A stretch of DNA of 64,000 nucleotides from Verrucomicrobiota bacterium. GTDB lineage: Bacteria > Verrucomicrobiota > Verrucomicrobiia > Limisphaerales > JAEYXS01. Location: positions 1 to 64,000 of the forward strand of contig JAEYXS010000048.1 of the NCBI GenBank assembly GCA_023431185.1, given 5' to 3'. The notes under the pieces are model-generated. The model saw nothing but the letters and a program-made list of their open reading frames with translations. It was not told where the DNA came from and searched no databases. Shown here in pieces: positions 17,691 through 26,383 of the stretch. The position numbers were made by a program, and so were the translations under genes. Within the stretch, counting starts at the first letter, position 1. Every line of letters starts with the position of its first letter.

Positions 17691-18556
17691 TCCGCCAGCC
17701 TCGCATGCTGCCATGCCGATATGAATTCCCGCGGGTCCCGGCCCTGCTCACGCAACGCACGCAGGCTGAGGGCATCATTGCGCTTGGCCAAACGAACGCC
17801 GTGTTCATCTGTCATCAACGGGCAATGATAGAATGACGGCGGTTCCCACCCCAAGGTGCGATACAACAGGATCTGCCGCGCCGTGGAGACCAGCAGATCC
17901 GCGCCGCGCACTACTTCGGTGATGCCCATCAACGCATCATCTACTACCACAGCGAGCTGATACGCGGGCACATCATCGGGCCGCCAGATAACGAAATCTC
18001 CGAAATCTTTCCCTGCCACATACTCTTTAGGGCCAAAGTAACCGTCTTCGAAACGGATGATTTCTCCGTCAGGAACACGAAAACGCCAGCAGGGCTTTCG
18101 TCCTTCGAATTTGGCATTGGGGTTTCTCTGCTCTGGTCGGCACGTTCCGGCGTAGATCGCTTCTTCATCCTCCGCATGGGGTGCACGCGCAGAAAGCTGC
18201 ACTTCCTTCCGCGAGCAATAGCACGGATATGCATGCCCAGTGGAGATCAATCTCTGCAGCGCCTCTCGATATAACTGTGACCGCTCGCTTTGATCATACG
18301 GCGTATGCGGACCGCCGATGTCCGGACCTTCATCCCAATCCAAGCCCAGCCAGCGCAAGTCTTCCATGAACGCCTGCACGAACTCCGGTTTGCTGCGTTG
18401 CGGGTCGAGGTCTTCGTTGCGCAGAATCACCCGGCCTCCCGCCTGTCTGGCACGCTGCCAAGCAATCCAAAAGGTGCGTGCATGCCCCAGGTGCATCAAT
18501 CCCGTGGGCGACGGGGCGATGCGACCGCGATAGGTCTTGGCTGGTTCTGCACTCAC
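17687..18556 (-). CDS. gluQ: Glutamyl-Q tRNA(Asp) synthetase
   Basis: 289 residues, the length of a glutamyl-tRNA synthetase without its anticodon-binding domain. It attaches glutamate to queuosine in tRNA-Asp. RIAPSPTGLMHLGHA contains the HIGH-type motif, RNEDLDPQRSKP is the glutamate-binding block, CYCSR with YAGTCRP gives zinc-site cysteines, and LAKRNDA replaces KMSKS. tRNA-Asp(GTC) itself lies in this window. It starts 3 bases after the upstream reductase stop and is the last gene of the long minus-strand operon. Confidence 0.93.
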   Translation of the reverse strand: MSAEPAKTYRGRIAPSPTGLMHLGHARTFWIAWQRARQAGGRVILRNEDLDPQRSKPEFVQAFMEDLRWLGLDWDEGPDIGGPHTPYDQSERSQLYREALQRLISTGHAYPCYCSRKEVQLSARAPHAEDEEAIYAGTCRPEQRNPNAKFEGRKPCWRFRVPDGEIIRFEDGYFGPKEYVAGKDFGDFVIWRPDDVPAYQLAVVVDDALMGITEVVRGADLLVSTARQILLYRTLGWEPPSFYHCPLMTDEHGVRLAKRNDALSLRALREQGRDPREFISAWQHARLAD

Positions 18557-18559
18557 AAT

Positions 18560-19423
18560 TCAGACATTAGACTGTCGCCACCATTCCGAAAACTTCGGCA
18601 GCGGGAATGACAGAAGCGCCTGCGCCTTGGCGCAGTTCAAACTTGTGTCTGGTGAACGGGGCGCACCTTGATACGTGTTCAAGGACGAGGCGTGGATCTG
18701 CGCGCGATATCCGGGAAAGCGTTCGCAGATCAATTCACCCAGTTGCCAGCGGGAAAGGCGTTCCGCCCCGGCGACATGGTAGATCCCCGTGGCCTTCTGC
18801 TGCGCGAGTTGCCAGACCGCCCGGGCAGTTCCTTCTGCGGGAATCGGTGTACGAAATTCATCGGTGAAAAGATGCAAAGTCTTGCCAATACGTAGAGCCG
18901 AGAGCATCTGTTCATCCATTCCACGATCCCCCTGCAGGGAAGGACCGGCATTCAGTGAGGTACGGATGACGGTGTGCTGCGGGTTCCGCAAGACGTGCCG
19001 TTCCGCAATCACTTTGGTCTCAGCATAAACGCTAAGCGGATTGGGCGCATCCATCTCATGGTAATCCCCTTTCTTTCCGTCAAAAACCAGATCTGTAGAG
19101 AAGAAGATGAAGGAGATGTCTGTGGCGAGGTCTGCCAGAAACTCCGTGACCTCCACATTCAGCTTATGCGCCAAAGCCGGATTCGCTTGACATTCCGGAC
19201 TGCGGCTCAGGGCAGCACAATGGATGATAAGTTTAGGACGATCCTTCTGGAAAGCGGTGACGACTGCTCGTGAATCAGCAAGATCAAACTCGGCACGTAC
19301 TATTGGGATGACGTGCCACTGAGGGACCAACACTTTCGCCAGGTGGAGGAAATGGCTGCCGATCAATCCGTTGGCACCGGTGACCCAAACGGCGGGCTTG
19401 TTTGGTGGGCCAGGTCTATGCAT
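18560..19423 (-). CDS. RmlD-like NAD(P)-dependent sugar reductase/epimerase
   Basis: 287 residues from the ATG at 19423; a TTG at 19432 would add three. Extended short-chain dehydrogenase: VTGANGLIGSHF near residue 13 is the cofactor loop, IIHCAALSRSPECQ and FFSTDLVFDG are RmlD/dTDP-4-dehydrorhamnose reductase-type motifs, and YAETK is the YxxxK active site. It probably reduces a nucleotide-activated keto-sugar, or is a methionine-adenosyltransferase-beta-like homologue. No other dTDP-rhamnose gene is nearby, so the substrate is open. It follows a membrane glycan-type protein by 22 bases in the same operon. Confidence 0.78.
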   Translation of the reverse strand: MHRPGPPNKPAVWVTGANGLIGSHFLHLAKVLVPQWHVIPIVRAEFDLADSRAVVTAFQKDRPKLIIHCAALSRSPECQANPALAHKLNVEVTEFLADLATDISFIFFSTDLVFDGKKGDYHEMDAPNPLSVYAETKVIAERHVLRNPQHTVIRTSLNAGPSLQGDRGMDEQMLSALRIGKTLHLFTDEFRTPIPAEGTARAVWQLAQQKATGIYHVAGAERLSRWQLGELICERFPGYRAQIHASSLNTYQGAPRSPDTSLNCAKAQALLSFPLPKFSEWWRQSNV

Positions 19424-19445
19424 GCGGACCAAGAGGCGGATGGTT

Positions 19446-20906
19446 TCAAGGCTTACCAGTGGCCGGCGGGCGACGACCGATCCAAAGCCCTTTGGGGCCT
19501 TCGTTCCAAATCAGCCCCGGAGGTGCGACGGTCGCCGTGCCGCCGCGCAAGATCATGCGGTCTTGCGGACGCATCTTCTTGATCCACGGATCCAAACTGC
19601 GGGTGTCACCGTAATTCCACTGGTAACTGCGGAAGACGTTCAGGTCATCAGCCACCATTAAGGCCGGTTCAAAGCCGACGGCATATTGCCAGCCCGCCTT
19701 GGGATTCTGATAGAAGGTCTGATAGAAAACGGTCATGTCCGGACTGTAGATGATACCGCCCGCTTCCGGCATGAGGGCTTTGACCTCCGGTTTGGAAGCA
19801 TCCAGAAACTCCGAGCTCAGATGCAAAGTCCAGCGGCTGCCCGTGTCATTGGCGGCATTGAAAAAAATGGCCGCCGCCAGGAAGCCGGAAAACGCCAGAT
19901 TCCGGTAAGTATCTGCGGGGCGGGTCTCCTCCAAAAACGACTGGATGTTCACCGCCAGCCAGACCAGCAGGGCCGGGAAACCCCAGTCCCCCCAAAACCG
20001 GCCAACCTTCAAACCCAACAACCAACATAGCATGACGAGCAGAAAGAGCGGGCTGCTGAACACCGCAGGCCAGCGACCGGAGACGGTTTTTCGGGTCAGG
20101 AAAACCAGGACTATCACCACTAGCGCGGGGAATACCCCGTCTGATGGCTGGAACTCGCTGGCCAGCAGCCTTTGGGGCACTGGCTGCCCAAGCGCCTGCC
20201 CCGCGATCTGCACAGCTTGCAATAGATAACTGACCGGATGACCGGTGAAAAGAGCGCCCAGCAAGCTGCCGCCCAGCCAGCATCCCGCTAACACCGCCGC
20301 CTGCCGCCACCAACCCGCCAGCAGCAGTGCGAAGACCGGCAGCGCAAACAGATACCACGCCCCATGCAGCCACACAGCCAGCGCGATCGCGACCGTTGTG
20401 CCACCCCAAAGCAGCGGACGGCGGACGGAATCATGCTGCGTTTGCAGCCATAGGAAACAGAGCAGCATCAGGACCGCCATGCTGAAGACCAGCGGCCGGC
20501 CCATAAGGAATCTGGTGATGACACTGGGATTCACCAACAAACCAAGCAGAAAGGCTCCCAACCATGCCTCCGGCCGTCGCAAGTTGAAAACGGGCAGCAA
20601 ACCGAAAAGCACAAACAGAAAGACCACGGAAAAAGTGATCAAGCCCTCTTGCTGCCAGCCCATGGTCTGGTGAAGAAAGCCCAGCAAGACATGCCAGCCG
20701 TGGTTGTGGTCCAGCGTGAACTGGGGATTAAGCACCAGGATTTCCGACCATGGCTGCCCACTGATGGCTTTGGCCACATGACGCAAGGCATCATCATACG
20801 GCAGGTAACCGTAGCTGATGATGCGGAGCGGGATAAACAACATCACCAGCAGCACCGTCAGCCAGACCAACGACGGCACATAGCGGGTGAAATCACGGTT
20901 TTGCAT
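19446..20906 (-). CDS. Polytopic membrane protein, GT-C-like, paralogue of the 21069-22598 product
   Basis: 486 residues. About ten hydrophobic helices fill the first 370 residues, followed by a soluble C-terminal tail. The first extracytoplasmic loop carries YLPYDDALRHVAKAISG; an acidic pair in this loop is where GT-C glycosyltransferases place catalytic residues. LDHNHGWHVLLGFLHQTMGW and WLHGAWYLF are shared with the neighbouring paralogue, as is the C-terminal block with DPWIKKMRPQDRMILRGG. I do not recognise a named family; a lipid-linked-sugar transferase is a reasonable guess, no more. Confidence 0.7.
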   Translation of the reverse strand: MQNRDFTRYVPSLVWLTVLLVMLFIPLRIISYGYLPYDDALRHVAKAISGQPWSEILVLNPQFTLDHNHGWHVLLGFLHQTMGWQQEGLITFSVVFLFVLFGLLPVFNLRRPEAWLGAFLLGLLVNPSVITRFLMGRPLVFSMAVLMLLCFLWLQTQHDSVRRPLLWGGTTVAIALAVWLHGAWYLFALPVFALLLAGWWRQAAVLAGCWLGGSLLGALFTGHPVSYLLQAVQIAGQALGQPVPQRLLASEFQPSDGVFPALVVIVLVFLTRKTVSGRWPAVFSSPLFLLVMLCWLLGLKVGRFWGDWGFPALLVWLAVNIQSFLEETRPADTYRNLAFSGFLAAAIFFNAANDTGSRWTLHLSSEFLDASKPEVKALMPEAGGIIYSPDMTVFYQTFYQNPKAGWQYAVGFEPALMVADDLNVFRSYQWNYGDTRSLDPWIKKMRPQDRMILRGGTATVAPPGLIWNEGPKGLWIGRRPPATGKP

Positions 20907-21068
20907 GATCTGGTTTATTTCAAGCTAGCACCCCAAGCCACGATGGTGAGGCTGGCTGGGCACCCCGGTCCAATCGGGAGCATGGAGGGATGGGAATATC
21001 TCATTTTCACTGGGAGGCTTTTAGGAGCAGGGAGGCCGCGCGGTCAAGGACAACCGTGCCTTTAAGCA

Positions 21069-22598
21069 TCATGGTCGGGGGCGGTCAACCGCCGGGCCTT
21101 GGTTGGGAGATTCTGGCGTTGTCTGGATGGGGCGCCCCAGCCAGCGATCCGTAGCTGCATAGATCCATTCGATGCCGGGCAGGCTGGGTTCCATCCGGAC
21201 GCCGCCGATAAATACCAGGCGGTCCTCGGGACGGAGCTTGTCCAGCCATGGCTGATAGGTTCGCGGATCGCCGTCATTCCACTGGATATTCCGCAAAGTC
21301 TTGAGATTTTCCGGCGTCATCAGGGCGGGTTCATAACCGAGCACGTAACGCCAGGGAGCCTTGGGGTTCTTGAAAAAAGTCTGATAAAACACGGACATCT
21401 CCGGGCTGTAGATGATGCCGCCATCACCGGGCAGCCAGCCGTCCAGCTCCGTTTTCTCGGGCGACAGGTAATCGGTTTTCAACGCGGTCGTCCACCGGCT
21501 TTCGTAATCGCTGACGCTGATCAGGAACAGCGCGGCCAGAATGCAGGCCCCCAGTCTGGCCCGCCGCCAAGATCGCAACGGCACCCTGCTATCGGCAATC
21601 TCGATAAAGCTCATTGTCATCCAGACCCAGGCGGCCGGCATGCTCCAGTCGAGCCAGAAGCGTGCGACCTTCAGGCCCAGCAGCCAACCGAGGACCAGCA
21701 GGACAAAAACCGGGTCACGAAAAAAAGAAGGCAGACGGCCGGCAAACCAGGCACGCATCATCGCCACAGCGACTACCAGGGCGACATAGGGAAACACGCC
21801 ATCCGTCGCCTGAAATTCAGTCACCAACACCTGCTGGGGCGTGTAACCGCCCAAGGCCGAGAGTGCGAACCGCACGGCCCCCGTGAGAAACTCCACCGGA
21901 TGCCCGGTCAGAATAGCCGCGAACAAACTCCCGCCCAGCCAGCAAGCCGCAAGCTGTACGGCCGGTTTGATCTTGCCCGCCAGGGCAAAGGCCACCGCTG
22001 GCAGGAAGAACAGGTACCATGTTCCATGAATCCAGACTGCCAGCCCGATCAACAGCACACTTCCAGCGAGCAGTAACTTTTGCTGGCGGGCCGACAGGTC
22101 GTTCCGCGTCCAAAATATCAAAAGGAGAATCAGGACGGCGATGGAGAGCAACAGCGGTCTGCCCAACATGAGTCGTAGCAAAAAATGGGGTTGCGCAATC
22201 AGGATGGCAGTCAAAGAAGCCAGCCAGAGTTCAGGGCGGCGGAGCAAAAAGACCGCCGGCAGGGTGACACAAAGAAAGAGGCTGACCACGGAGAACAGGA
22301 CCAGTTGAGACTGATGCCAGCCCAAGCTGTGGTGCAGCCAGCGCAAGGTGACGTGCCAGCCGGGATTGTGATCCGCCATCAATCCCGGGTTCAGCACCAG
22401 AATCTGATCCCATGTCTTGCCACTGACCGCATACGCCGAATGGCGGAGAGCATCATCTGTGGGCATGAACCCCTGCCCGATGGCCGAAATCACGACCCAG
22501 AACAGCACCAATACGCACCCGCCGGTCAGCAGCGAGGGTATGCGTGACTCCCAAATCTGCAACCGCTCTTGGCCGGGAGATAGCGCGGGAGCAGTCAT
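21069..22598 (-). CDS. Polytopic membrane protein, GT-C-like, paralogue of the 19446-20906 product
   Basis: 509 residues, with the same plan as its downstream neighbour: an N-terminal helix, then a loop with FMPTDDALRHSAYAVSGK, about ten helices including VWIHGTWYLFFLP, and a soluble C-terminal part (YSPEMSVFYQTFFKNPKAP, then PWLDKLRPEDRLVFIGG). The pair looks like a tandem duplication that has diverged well below identity. It starts 16 bases after the aguB stop, so it shares the transcript. The function is unknown; a membrane glycosyltransferase is suggested only by the acidic loop motif and the neighbouring sugar reductase. Confidence 0.7.
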   Translation of the reverse strand: MTAPALSPGQERLQIWESRIPSLLTGGCVLVLFWVVISAIGQGFMPTDDALRHSAYAVSGKTWDQILVLNPGLMADHNPGWHVTLRWLHHSLGWHQSQLVLFSVVSLFLCVTLPAVFLLRRPELWLASLTAILIAQPHFLLRLMLGRPLLLSIAVLILLLIFWTRNDLSARQQKLLLAGSVLLIGLAVWIHGTWYLFFLPAVAFALAGKIKPAVQLAACWLGGSLFAAILTGHPVEFLTGAVRFALSALGGYTPQQVLVTEFQATDGVFPYVALVVAVAMMRAWFAGRLPSFFRDPVFVLLVLGWLLGLKVARFWLDWSMPAAWVWMTMSFIEIADSRVPLRSWRRARLGACILAALFLISVSDYESRWTTALKTDYLSPEKTELDGWLPGDGGIIYSPEMSVFYQTFFKNPKAPWRYVLGYEPALMTPENLKTLRNIQWNDGDPRTYQPWLDKLRPEDRLVFIGGVRMEPSLPGIEWIYAATDRWLGRPIQTTPESPNQGPAVDRPRP

Positions 22599-22614
22599 GG
22601 GATGAGCGATGTGC

Positions 22615-23508
22615 CTAATCGATCAGACGTTTGGTGAGGTCACCATACGCATCAATGCGCCGGTCGCGCAGGAAAGGCCAGTGGGTGCGGGTAACATCCA
22701 CCTTGTCCAGGTCGACAGGCACGATAAGGTTCTCTTCCTTGTCCACGCTCGCCTTGGCCAAGATCTCGCCGGAGGTGCCAGCCACAAAGCTCTGCCCCCA
22801 GAACTCCAGGCCATCGCCGCCGATGGGCTGCTCCAGACCGATGCGGTTCACGGAAGCCACAAAACAACCATTCGCCACCGCATGAGAGCGTTGGATGAGT
22901 TCCCAGGCCCCGTGCTGGCGCGTGCCATACTCGGCCTTCTCGCTCGGATGCCAGCCGATGGCGGTAGGATAGAAAAGAATTTCCGCACCTTGCATGGCGG
23001 TAAGCCGGGCACCTTCGGGATACCACTGGTCCCAGCAGATGAGCACGCCGATCTTCGCATACTTCGTCTGCCATGCTTTGAAGCCCAAATCACCGGGGGT
23101 GAAGTAGAACTTCTCGTAAAAGAGCGGATCATCCGGGATGTGCATCTTGCGATAGACGCCCAGAAAGGAACCGTCCGCATCGATAATCGCCGCCGTGTTA
23201 TGATACAACCCAGAAGCGCGTTTCTCGAAGAGGGAGGCGATGATCACCACCTTGTACTTCTTCGCCAGCTTCTGGAACGCATCGGTGCTGGGCCCGGGGA
23301 TGGACTCGGCCAGCTTGAAGTTCGCATGATCCTCGTTCTGGCAAAAGTAATAGGAACGGAAAAGCTCCTGGGTACAGATGATTTGCGCGCCCGCTTTGGC
23401 CGCTTTTTCAACGGCGGCGAGCGTCTTTTTCAGGTTAGCAGCGGGATCGGCGACACACGACGTCTGCACGAGCCCCAACTTCACCACCGAGGAAGAGGAA
23501 CGACTCAT
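22615..23508 (-). CDS. aguB: N-carbamoylputrescine amidase (nitrilase superfamily)
   Basis: 297 residues from the ATG at 23508; a GTG two codons upstream (23514) abuts the kinase stop codon. Nitrilase-type Glu-Lys-Cys triad: Glu in CTQELFRSYYF, Lys in YRKMHIPDDP and Cys in GVLICWDQWYPEGAR. The strings FYEKFYFTPGD and WHPSEKAEYG are typical of AguB, which converts N-carbamoylputrescine to putrescine. No agmatine deiminase or arginine decarboxylase is in the window. It follows the Ser/Thr kinase gene directly. Confidence 0.9.
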   Translation of the reverse strand: MSRSSSSVVKLGLVQTSCVADPAANLKKTLAAVEKAAKAGAQIICTQELFRSYYFCQNEDHANFKLAESIPGPSTDAFQKLAKKYKVVIIASLFEKRASGLYHNTAAIIDADGSFLGVYRKMHIPDDPLFYEKFYFTPGDLGFKAWQTKYAKIGVLICWDQWYPEGARLTAMQGAEILFYPTAIGWHPSEKAEYGTRQHGAWELIQRSHAVANGCFVASVNRIGLEQPIGGDGLEFWGQSFVAGTSGEILAKASVDKEENLIVPVDLDKVDVTRTHWPFLRDRRIDAYGDLTKRLID

Positions 23509-23514
23509 TTTCAC

Positions 23515-24549
23515 TTACAGGTTTTTAGAAGCCATGTGGGCTGTGCGGTCAATCAAAACCGTACCGCCACGTGAATTGTCCGCTACGACCGGACTGTTCT
23601 GGCCAAACAATTCGCGGATAAACCGACCCAAGGTCTCGTTCGTCGGCCCGTAGCCCTGATCATAAATGTAATGCTCCAGCTCCTCGAGGAGTTCCTCGGC
23701 GGACTGATGGCGCTTGGCCAGGTCACGCTGGAAACATTTCTGCAAAATACTGTTCAAGGGATCGTCGATGCGCGAGTCCAACTGCCGGAAATCAGGGATG
23801 GGCATCGTCATCACACGCTGACGGGACTCCTCCACGGAATTGCCCTTGAAGATATTGTAACCGAGCAGCAAGTAGGCCAGCACCACTCCCACCGAGAAGA
23901 CATCCGAACGCTTGTCCGTGATGCGAAAATCCGCTTGCTCCGGGCTCATGTAATCCGCCTTGCCCGCCACGACTTCGCCCTCGTTGTCGATGAGCAGGCC
24001 ACGCGCCTTGGCCACACCGAAGTCGGTCACTTTCACATCGCCTTCAAAGGCGATCATGATATTCTTGGGGTTGATGTCCCGGTGGACGATGCCCAGCGGC
24101 TTGCCGTCCCGATCGGCCTTGGCATGGGCGTAAGCGAGTCCACGTGCCACGCGACTGGCGATAAACACCGCCAAATCACGCGAAAGCGGGCGTTTTTTAT
24201 CCACCAACTGCTGCGCGAACTGCTCCATATTCACGCCGCGGATCAGCTCCATGGCGATGAAATAGATGCCGCTGGCCTCGCCCAACTGGTAAGTCTGGAC
24301 GATATTTGTATGGATGAGATCCGCGACGAGTTTGGCTTCACCCACGAAGTTCTCGATGAACTGTTTCTGGTTGGCGTAGCTCTGGCGAATGACCTTGATG
24401 GCGACGCGTTTCACGAAATCACGCGCGCCGTGTTGCTCGGCTTCATACACAACACCCATGCCGCCCTCGAAAATCTTGCGGACGATTTCGTATCGAGTGT
24501 CACCTTGGATGGTAAACAGGCTAGCCACCTGCGCATCTTCCGCATTCAT
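23515..24549 (-). CDS. Ser/Thr protein kinase (PknB/Hanks type)
   Basis: 344 residues. A complete Hanks kinase fold: glycine-rich loop EGGMGVVYEAEQ, VAIKVI with the catalytic Lys, catalytic loop VHRDINPKNIM, DFGVAK, SPEQ in the activation segment and KRSDVFSVGVVLAYLL. There is no transmembrane helix or sensor domain after it, only about 50 residues including FIRELFGQ, so it is probably cytosolic. First gene of the long minus-strand operon; the next start codon touches its stop. Targets are unknown. Confidence 0.92.
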   Translation of the reverse strand: MNAEDAQVASLFTIQGDTRYEIVRKIFEGGMGVVYEAEQHGARDFVKRVAIKVIRQSYANQKQFIENFVGEAKLVADLIHTNIVQTYQLGEASGIYFIAMELIRGVNMEQFAQQLVDKKRPLSRDLAVFIASRVARGLAYAHAKADRDGKPLGIVHRDINPKNIMIAFEGDVKVTDFGVAKARGLLIDNEGEVVAGKADYMSPEQADFRITDKRSDVFSVGVVLAYLLLGYNIFKGNSVEESRQRVMTMPIPDFRQLDSRIDDPLNSILQKCFQRDLAKRHQSAEELLEELEHYIYDQGYGPTNETLGRFIRELFGQNSPVVADNSRGGTVLIDRTAHMASKNL

Positions 24550-24620
24550 ACGACCAAGTCAAGCCCGGTGGCAGGTTACAAAAAAACACCGGAAATCCCT
24601 GCGTTTTCCAACTTTTCTGC

Positions 24621-24648
24621 TTGCGCAGATGATGTGCAACGATATTAA
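24621..24648 (+). promoter_or_regulatory. Possible promoter of the HU gene
   Basis: TTGCGC (24621) and TATTAA (24643) are 16 bases apart in the 158-bp gap between the divergent kinase and HU genes. Each matches 4 of 6 consensus positions, so this is weak. The leader before the ATG is A/T-rich with no Shine-Dalgarno sequence. Confidence 0.3.
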
Positions 24649-24707
24649 TACGCCCAAGTCGCAAGACAATTCACCTAACCCAACAATAAAACACAGACTT
24701 AATATTT

Positions 24708-24995
24708 ATGGCTAAAGCACTCACCAAGTCGCAAATCGCCGCCGCTCTCGCGGAGAAGGCCGAGATCTCCAAGAAACAGGCTGTCGCTATCCTCGAAGAG
24801 ATTGCCGCCCTCGCTTACAAGCAGGCCAAGAACTCCTTCACCCTCCCGGGCATCGGCAAGCTGGTGCTCGTGAACCGCAAAGCTCGCATGGGCCGCAACC
24901 CGGCCACTGGCGAAGCCATCAAGATCCCCGCCAAGAAGGTCGTCAAATTCCGCGTGGCCAAGGCCGCCAAGGATGCGATCCTCGGTGCCAAGTAA
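24708..24995 (+). CDS. HU-family histone-like DNA-binding protein
   Basis: 95 residues, normal HU length. It bends and compacts DNA as a dimer. The N-terminal helices MAKALTKSQIAAALAEKAEI are followed by the beta-arm signature MGRNPATGEAIKIPAKKVVKFR, which inserts in the minor groove; the Pro in RNP is the intercalating residue. Codon use is strongly biased toward C-ending codons, consistent with high expression, and a strong terminator follows. Confidence 0.95.
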   Translation: MAKALTKSQIAAALAEKAEISKKQAVAILEEIAALAYKQAKNSFTLPGIGKLVLVNRKARMGRNPATGEAIKIPAKKVVKFRVAKAAKDAILGAK

Positions 24996-25015
24996 TCTTG
25001 TTTGACCGCGACTTC

Positions 25016-25044
25016 GGCGCTCCGGGCAACCGGAGCGCCTTTTT
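25016..25044 (+). terminator. Rho-independent terminator of the HU gene
   Basis: A perfect 10-bp GC-rich stem (GGCGCTCCGG / CCGGAGCGCC) closed by a GCAA tetraloop, followed by five T. Confidence 0.95.
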
Positions 25045-25174
25045 GTTTTCCGTGAGTCGCTGTAATCGTTAAAATAGCGGATCGTGACCAATCTAGGCCA
25101 TCAACCTTTTTAACGATTCAACGTGTTGCAGTATCCGGCTGGACGTTTACCCCTCCATCGCCTAAATCTTCCGC

Positions 25175-26206
25175 ATGGCATTCGCGTCGTTTGGCGGGCA
25201 ACAGCAGGTGGTCACCCTGCTCCAGCGCAGTCTGGAGCGCGGGCGGCTCGCGCATGCCTATCTGTTCACCGGCGACCAGCTCGATGAGCTCGAAGCCGTG
25301 GCGCGCACACTGGCCAAGACCCTGAACTGCCAAAATCCCCCCGCCCGCTCGGAAAACGGCGTGCCAGTTGATTGCTGCGATGAATGCGTGAACTGCCGCA
25401 AGGTGCAGGAGGGCAATCACGCTGACGTGCAATGGCTGCGCCCGGAATCCAAGACCCGTATCATCTCCGTGGACCAGGTACGCGAGCTCATCCAGACGGT
25501 GAACCTCAAACCCACCGAGGCCGAGCACAAGATCGGCGTGCTCGTGGCTGCGGACCGCCTGAATGTGCAGGCCGCGAATGCCTTCCTGAAAACACTGGAA
25601 GAGCCGCCGAAGAAGTCCGTCATCATCTTGCTCTCCACCGAACCAGGCCGATTACTGGATACCATTCTCTCCCGCTGCATCCGTCTGACCTTCGCCACCG
25701 GCGGCCAAAAATTTTCCGACGCCCAACTCGGCTGGCTCGATGCCTTCGCCGCCACCGTTTCCGAAGCCCAGGGCGGCTTGCTGGCCCGCTATCGACTGCT
25801 GGGCACCTTGTTGGGGCAACTGAATGCCGCCAAGGAAACCATCGAAGAACAGCTCACCGCCCGTTCGCCCTTGAACCGCTACACGGATGTGGAGACGGAT
25901 CTGAAGGAAAAATGGGAGGATGAGCTCAAGGCCGCGATCGAAGCCGAGTATCGCCGGCAACGTTCCGAGATGCTAAACGCATTGCAATGGTGGCTGCGGG
26001 ATGTGTGGTTGCAGACCGTGTCCGTTGGTGATGACCTCCTGACCTTCCCGCAGCATCAGGCCGTGACCGGGGCCATCGCCCAGAAGCTGCAACCCACCGA
26101 TGCGCTCGCAAACCTCACTCATCTGGAGCGCTTGCAACGCCTCCTCTTCACGAACGTGCAAGAAGCGCTGGCCTTAGAGGTGGGCCTGTTGAAACTGAAG
26201 CTGTAG
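25175..26206 (+). CDS. holB: DNA polymerase III subunit delta' (clamp loader)
   Basis: 343 residues. RFC/clamp-loader small-subunit fold: GRLAHAYLFTGD at the start, four Cys of the zinc module (CCDECVNC preceded by a Cys at about residue 52), ISVDQVRELIQTVNLKP, ADRLNVQAANAFLKTLEEPP and the SRC motif in ILSRCIRLTF. The Walker A loop is degenerate (FTGDQLDELEA), as expected for delta', which does not hydrolyse ATP. It helps load the sliding clamp. It follows HU and its terminator and is probably separately transcribed. Confidence 0.92.
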   Translation: MAFASFGGQQQVVTLLQRSLERGRLAHAYLFTGDQLDELEAVARTLAKTLNCQNPPARSENGVPVDCCDECVNCRKVQEGNHADVQWLRPESKTRIISVDQVRELIQTVNLKPTEAEHKIGVLVAADRLNVQAANAFLKTLEEPPKKSVIILLSTEPGRLLDTILSRCIRLTFATGGQKFSDAQLGWLDAFAATVSEAQGGLLARYRLLGTLLGQLNAAKETIEEQLTARSPLNRYTDVETDLKEKWEDELKAAIEAEYRRQRSEMLNALQWWLRDVWLQTVSVGDDLLTFPQHQAVTGAIAQKLQPTDALANLTHLERLQRLLFTNVQEALALEVGLLKLKL

Positions 26207-26216
26207 TCCCAGCAAA

Positions 26217-26269
26217 GACAGCCACCCTCGGCTGTCGAGCACACTGCACGGCGACAGGCGCCACCGCCT
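26217..26269. repeat. Two short hairpins after holB (possible degenerate double-hairpin element)
   Basis: GACAGCC / GGCTGTC (26217-26236, 6-base loop) is followed by AGGCG / CGCCT (26256-26269, 4-base loop). The layout resembles the double-hairpin elements at 45485, 48595, 53311 and 58903, but the flanks differ. Confidence 0.4.
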
Positions 26270-26285
26270 ATCCAGTCTCCTCCCT

Positions 26286-26312
26286 TTCTGTGTATTCAGC
26301 GTATTCTGTGGT
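26286..26312. repeat. 27-bp dispersed repeat, copy 1
   Basis: The sequence TTCTGTGTATTC-A-GCGTATTCTGTGGT recurs at 40786-40812 with one mismatch (C for A). Both copies are intergenic and in the same orientation. Confidence 0.8.
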
Positions 26313-26383
26313 CTATTCCCTCTCCTTTCCGTCGTGACATTCCCAGTGCGTGAACGCAGAGTTTGCTTCACGTTTTTACGAAC

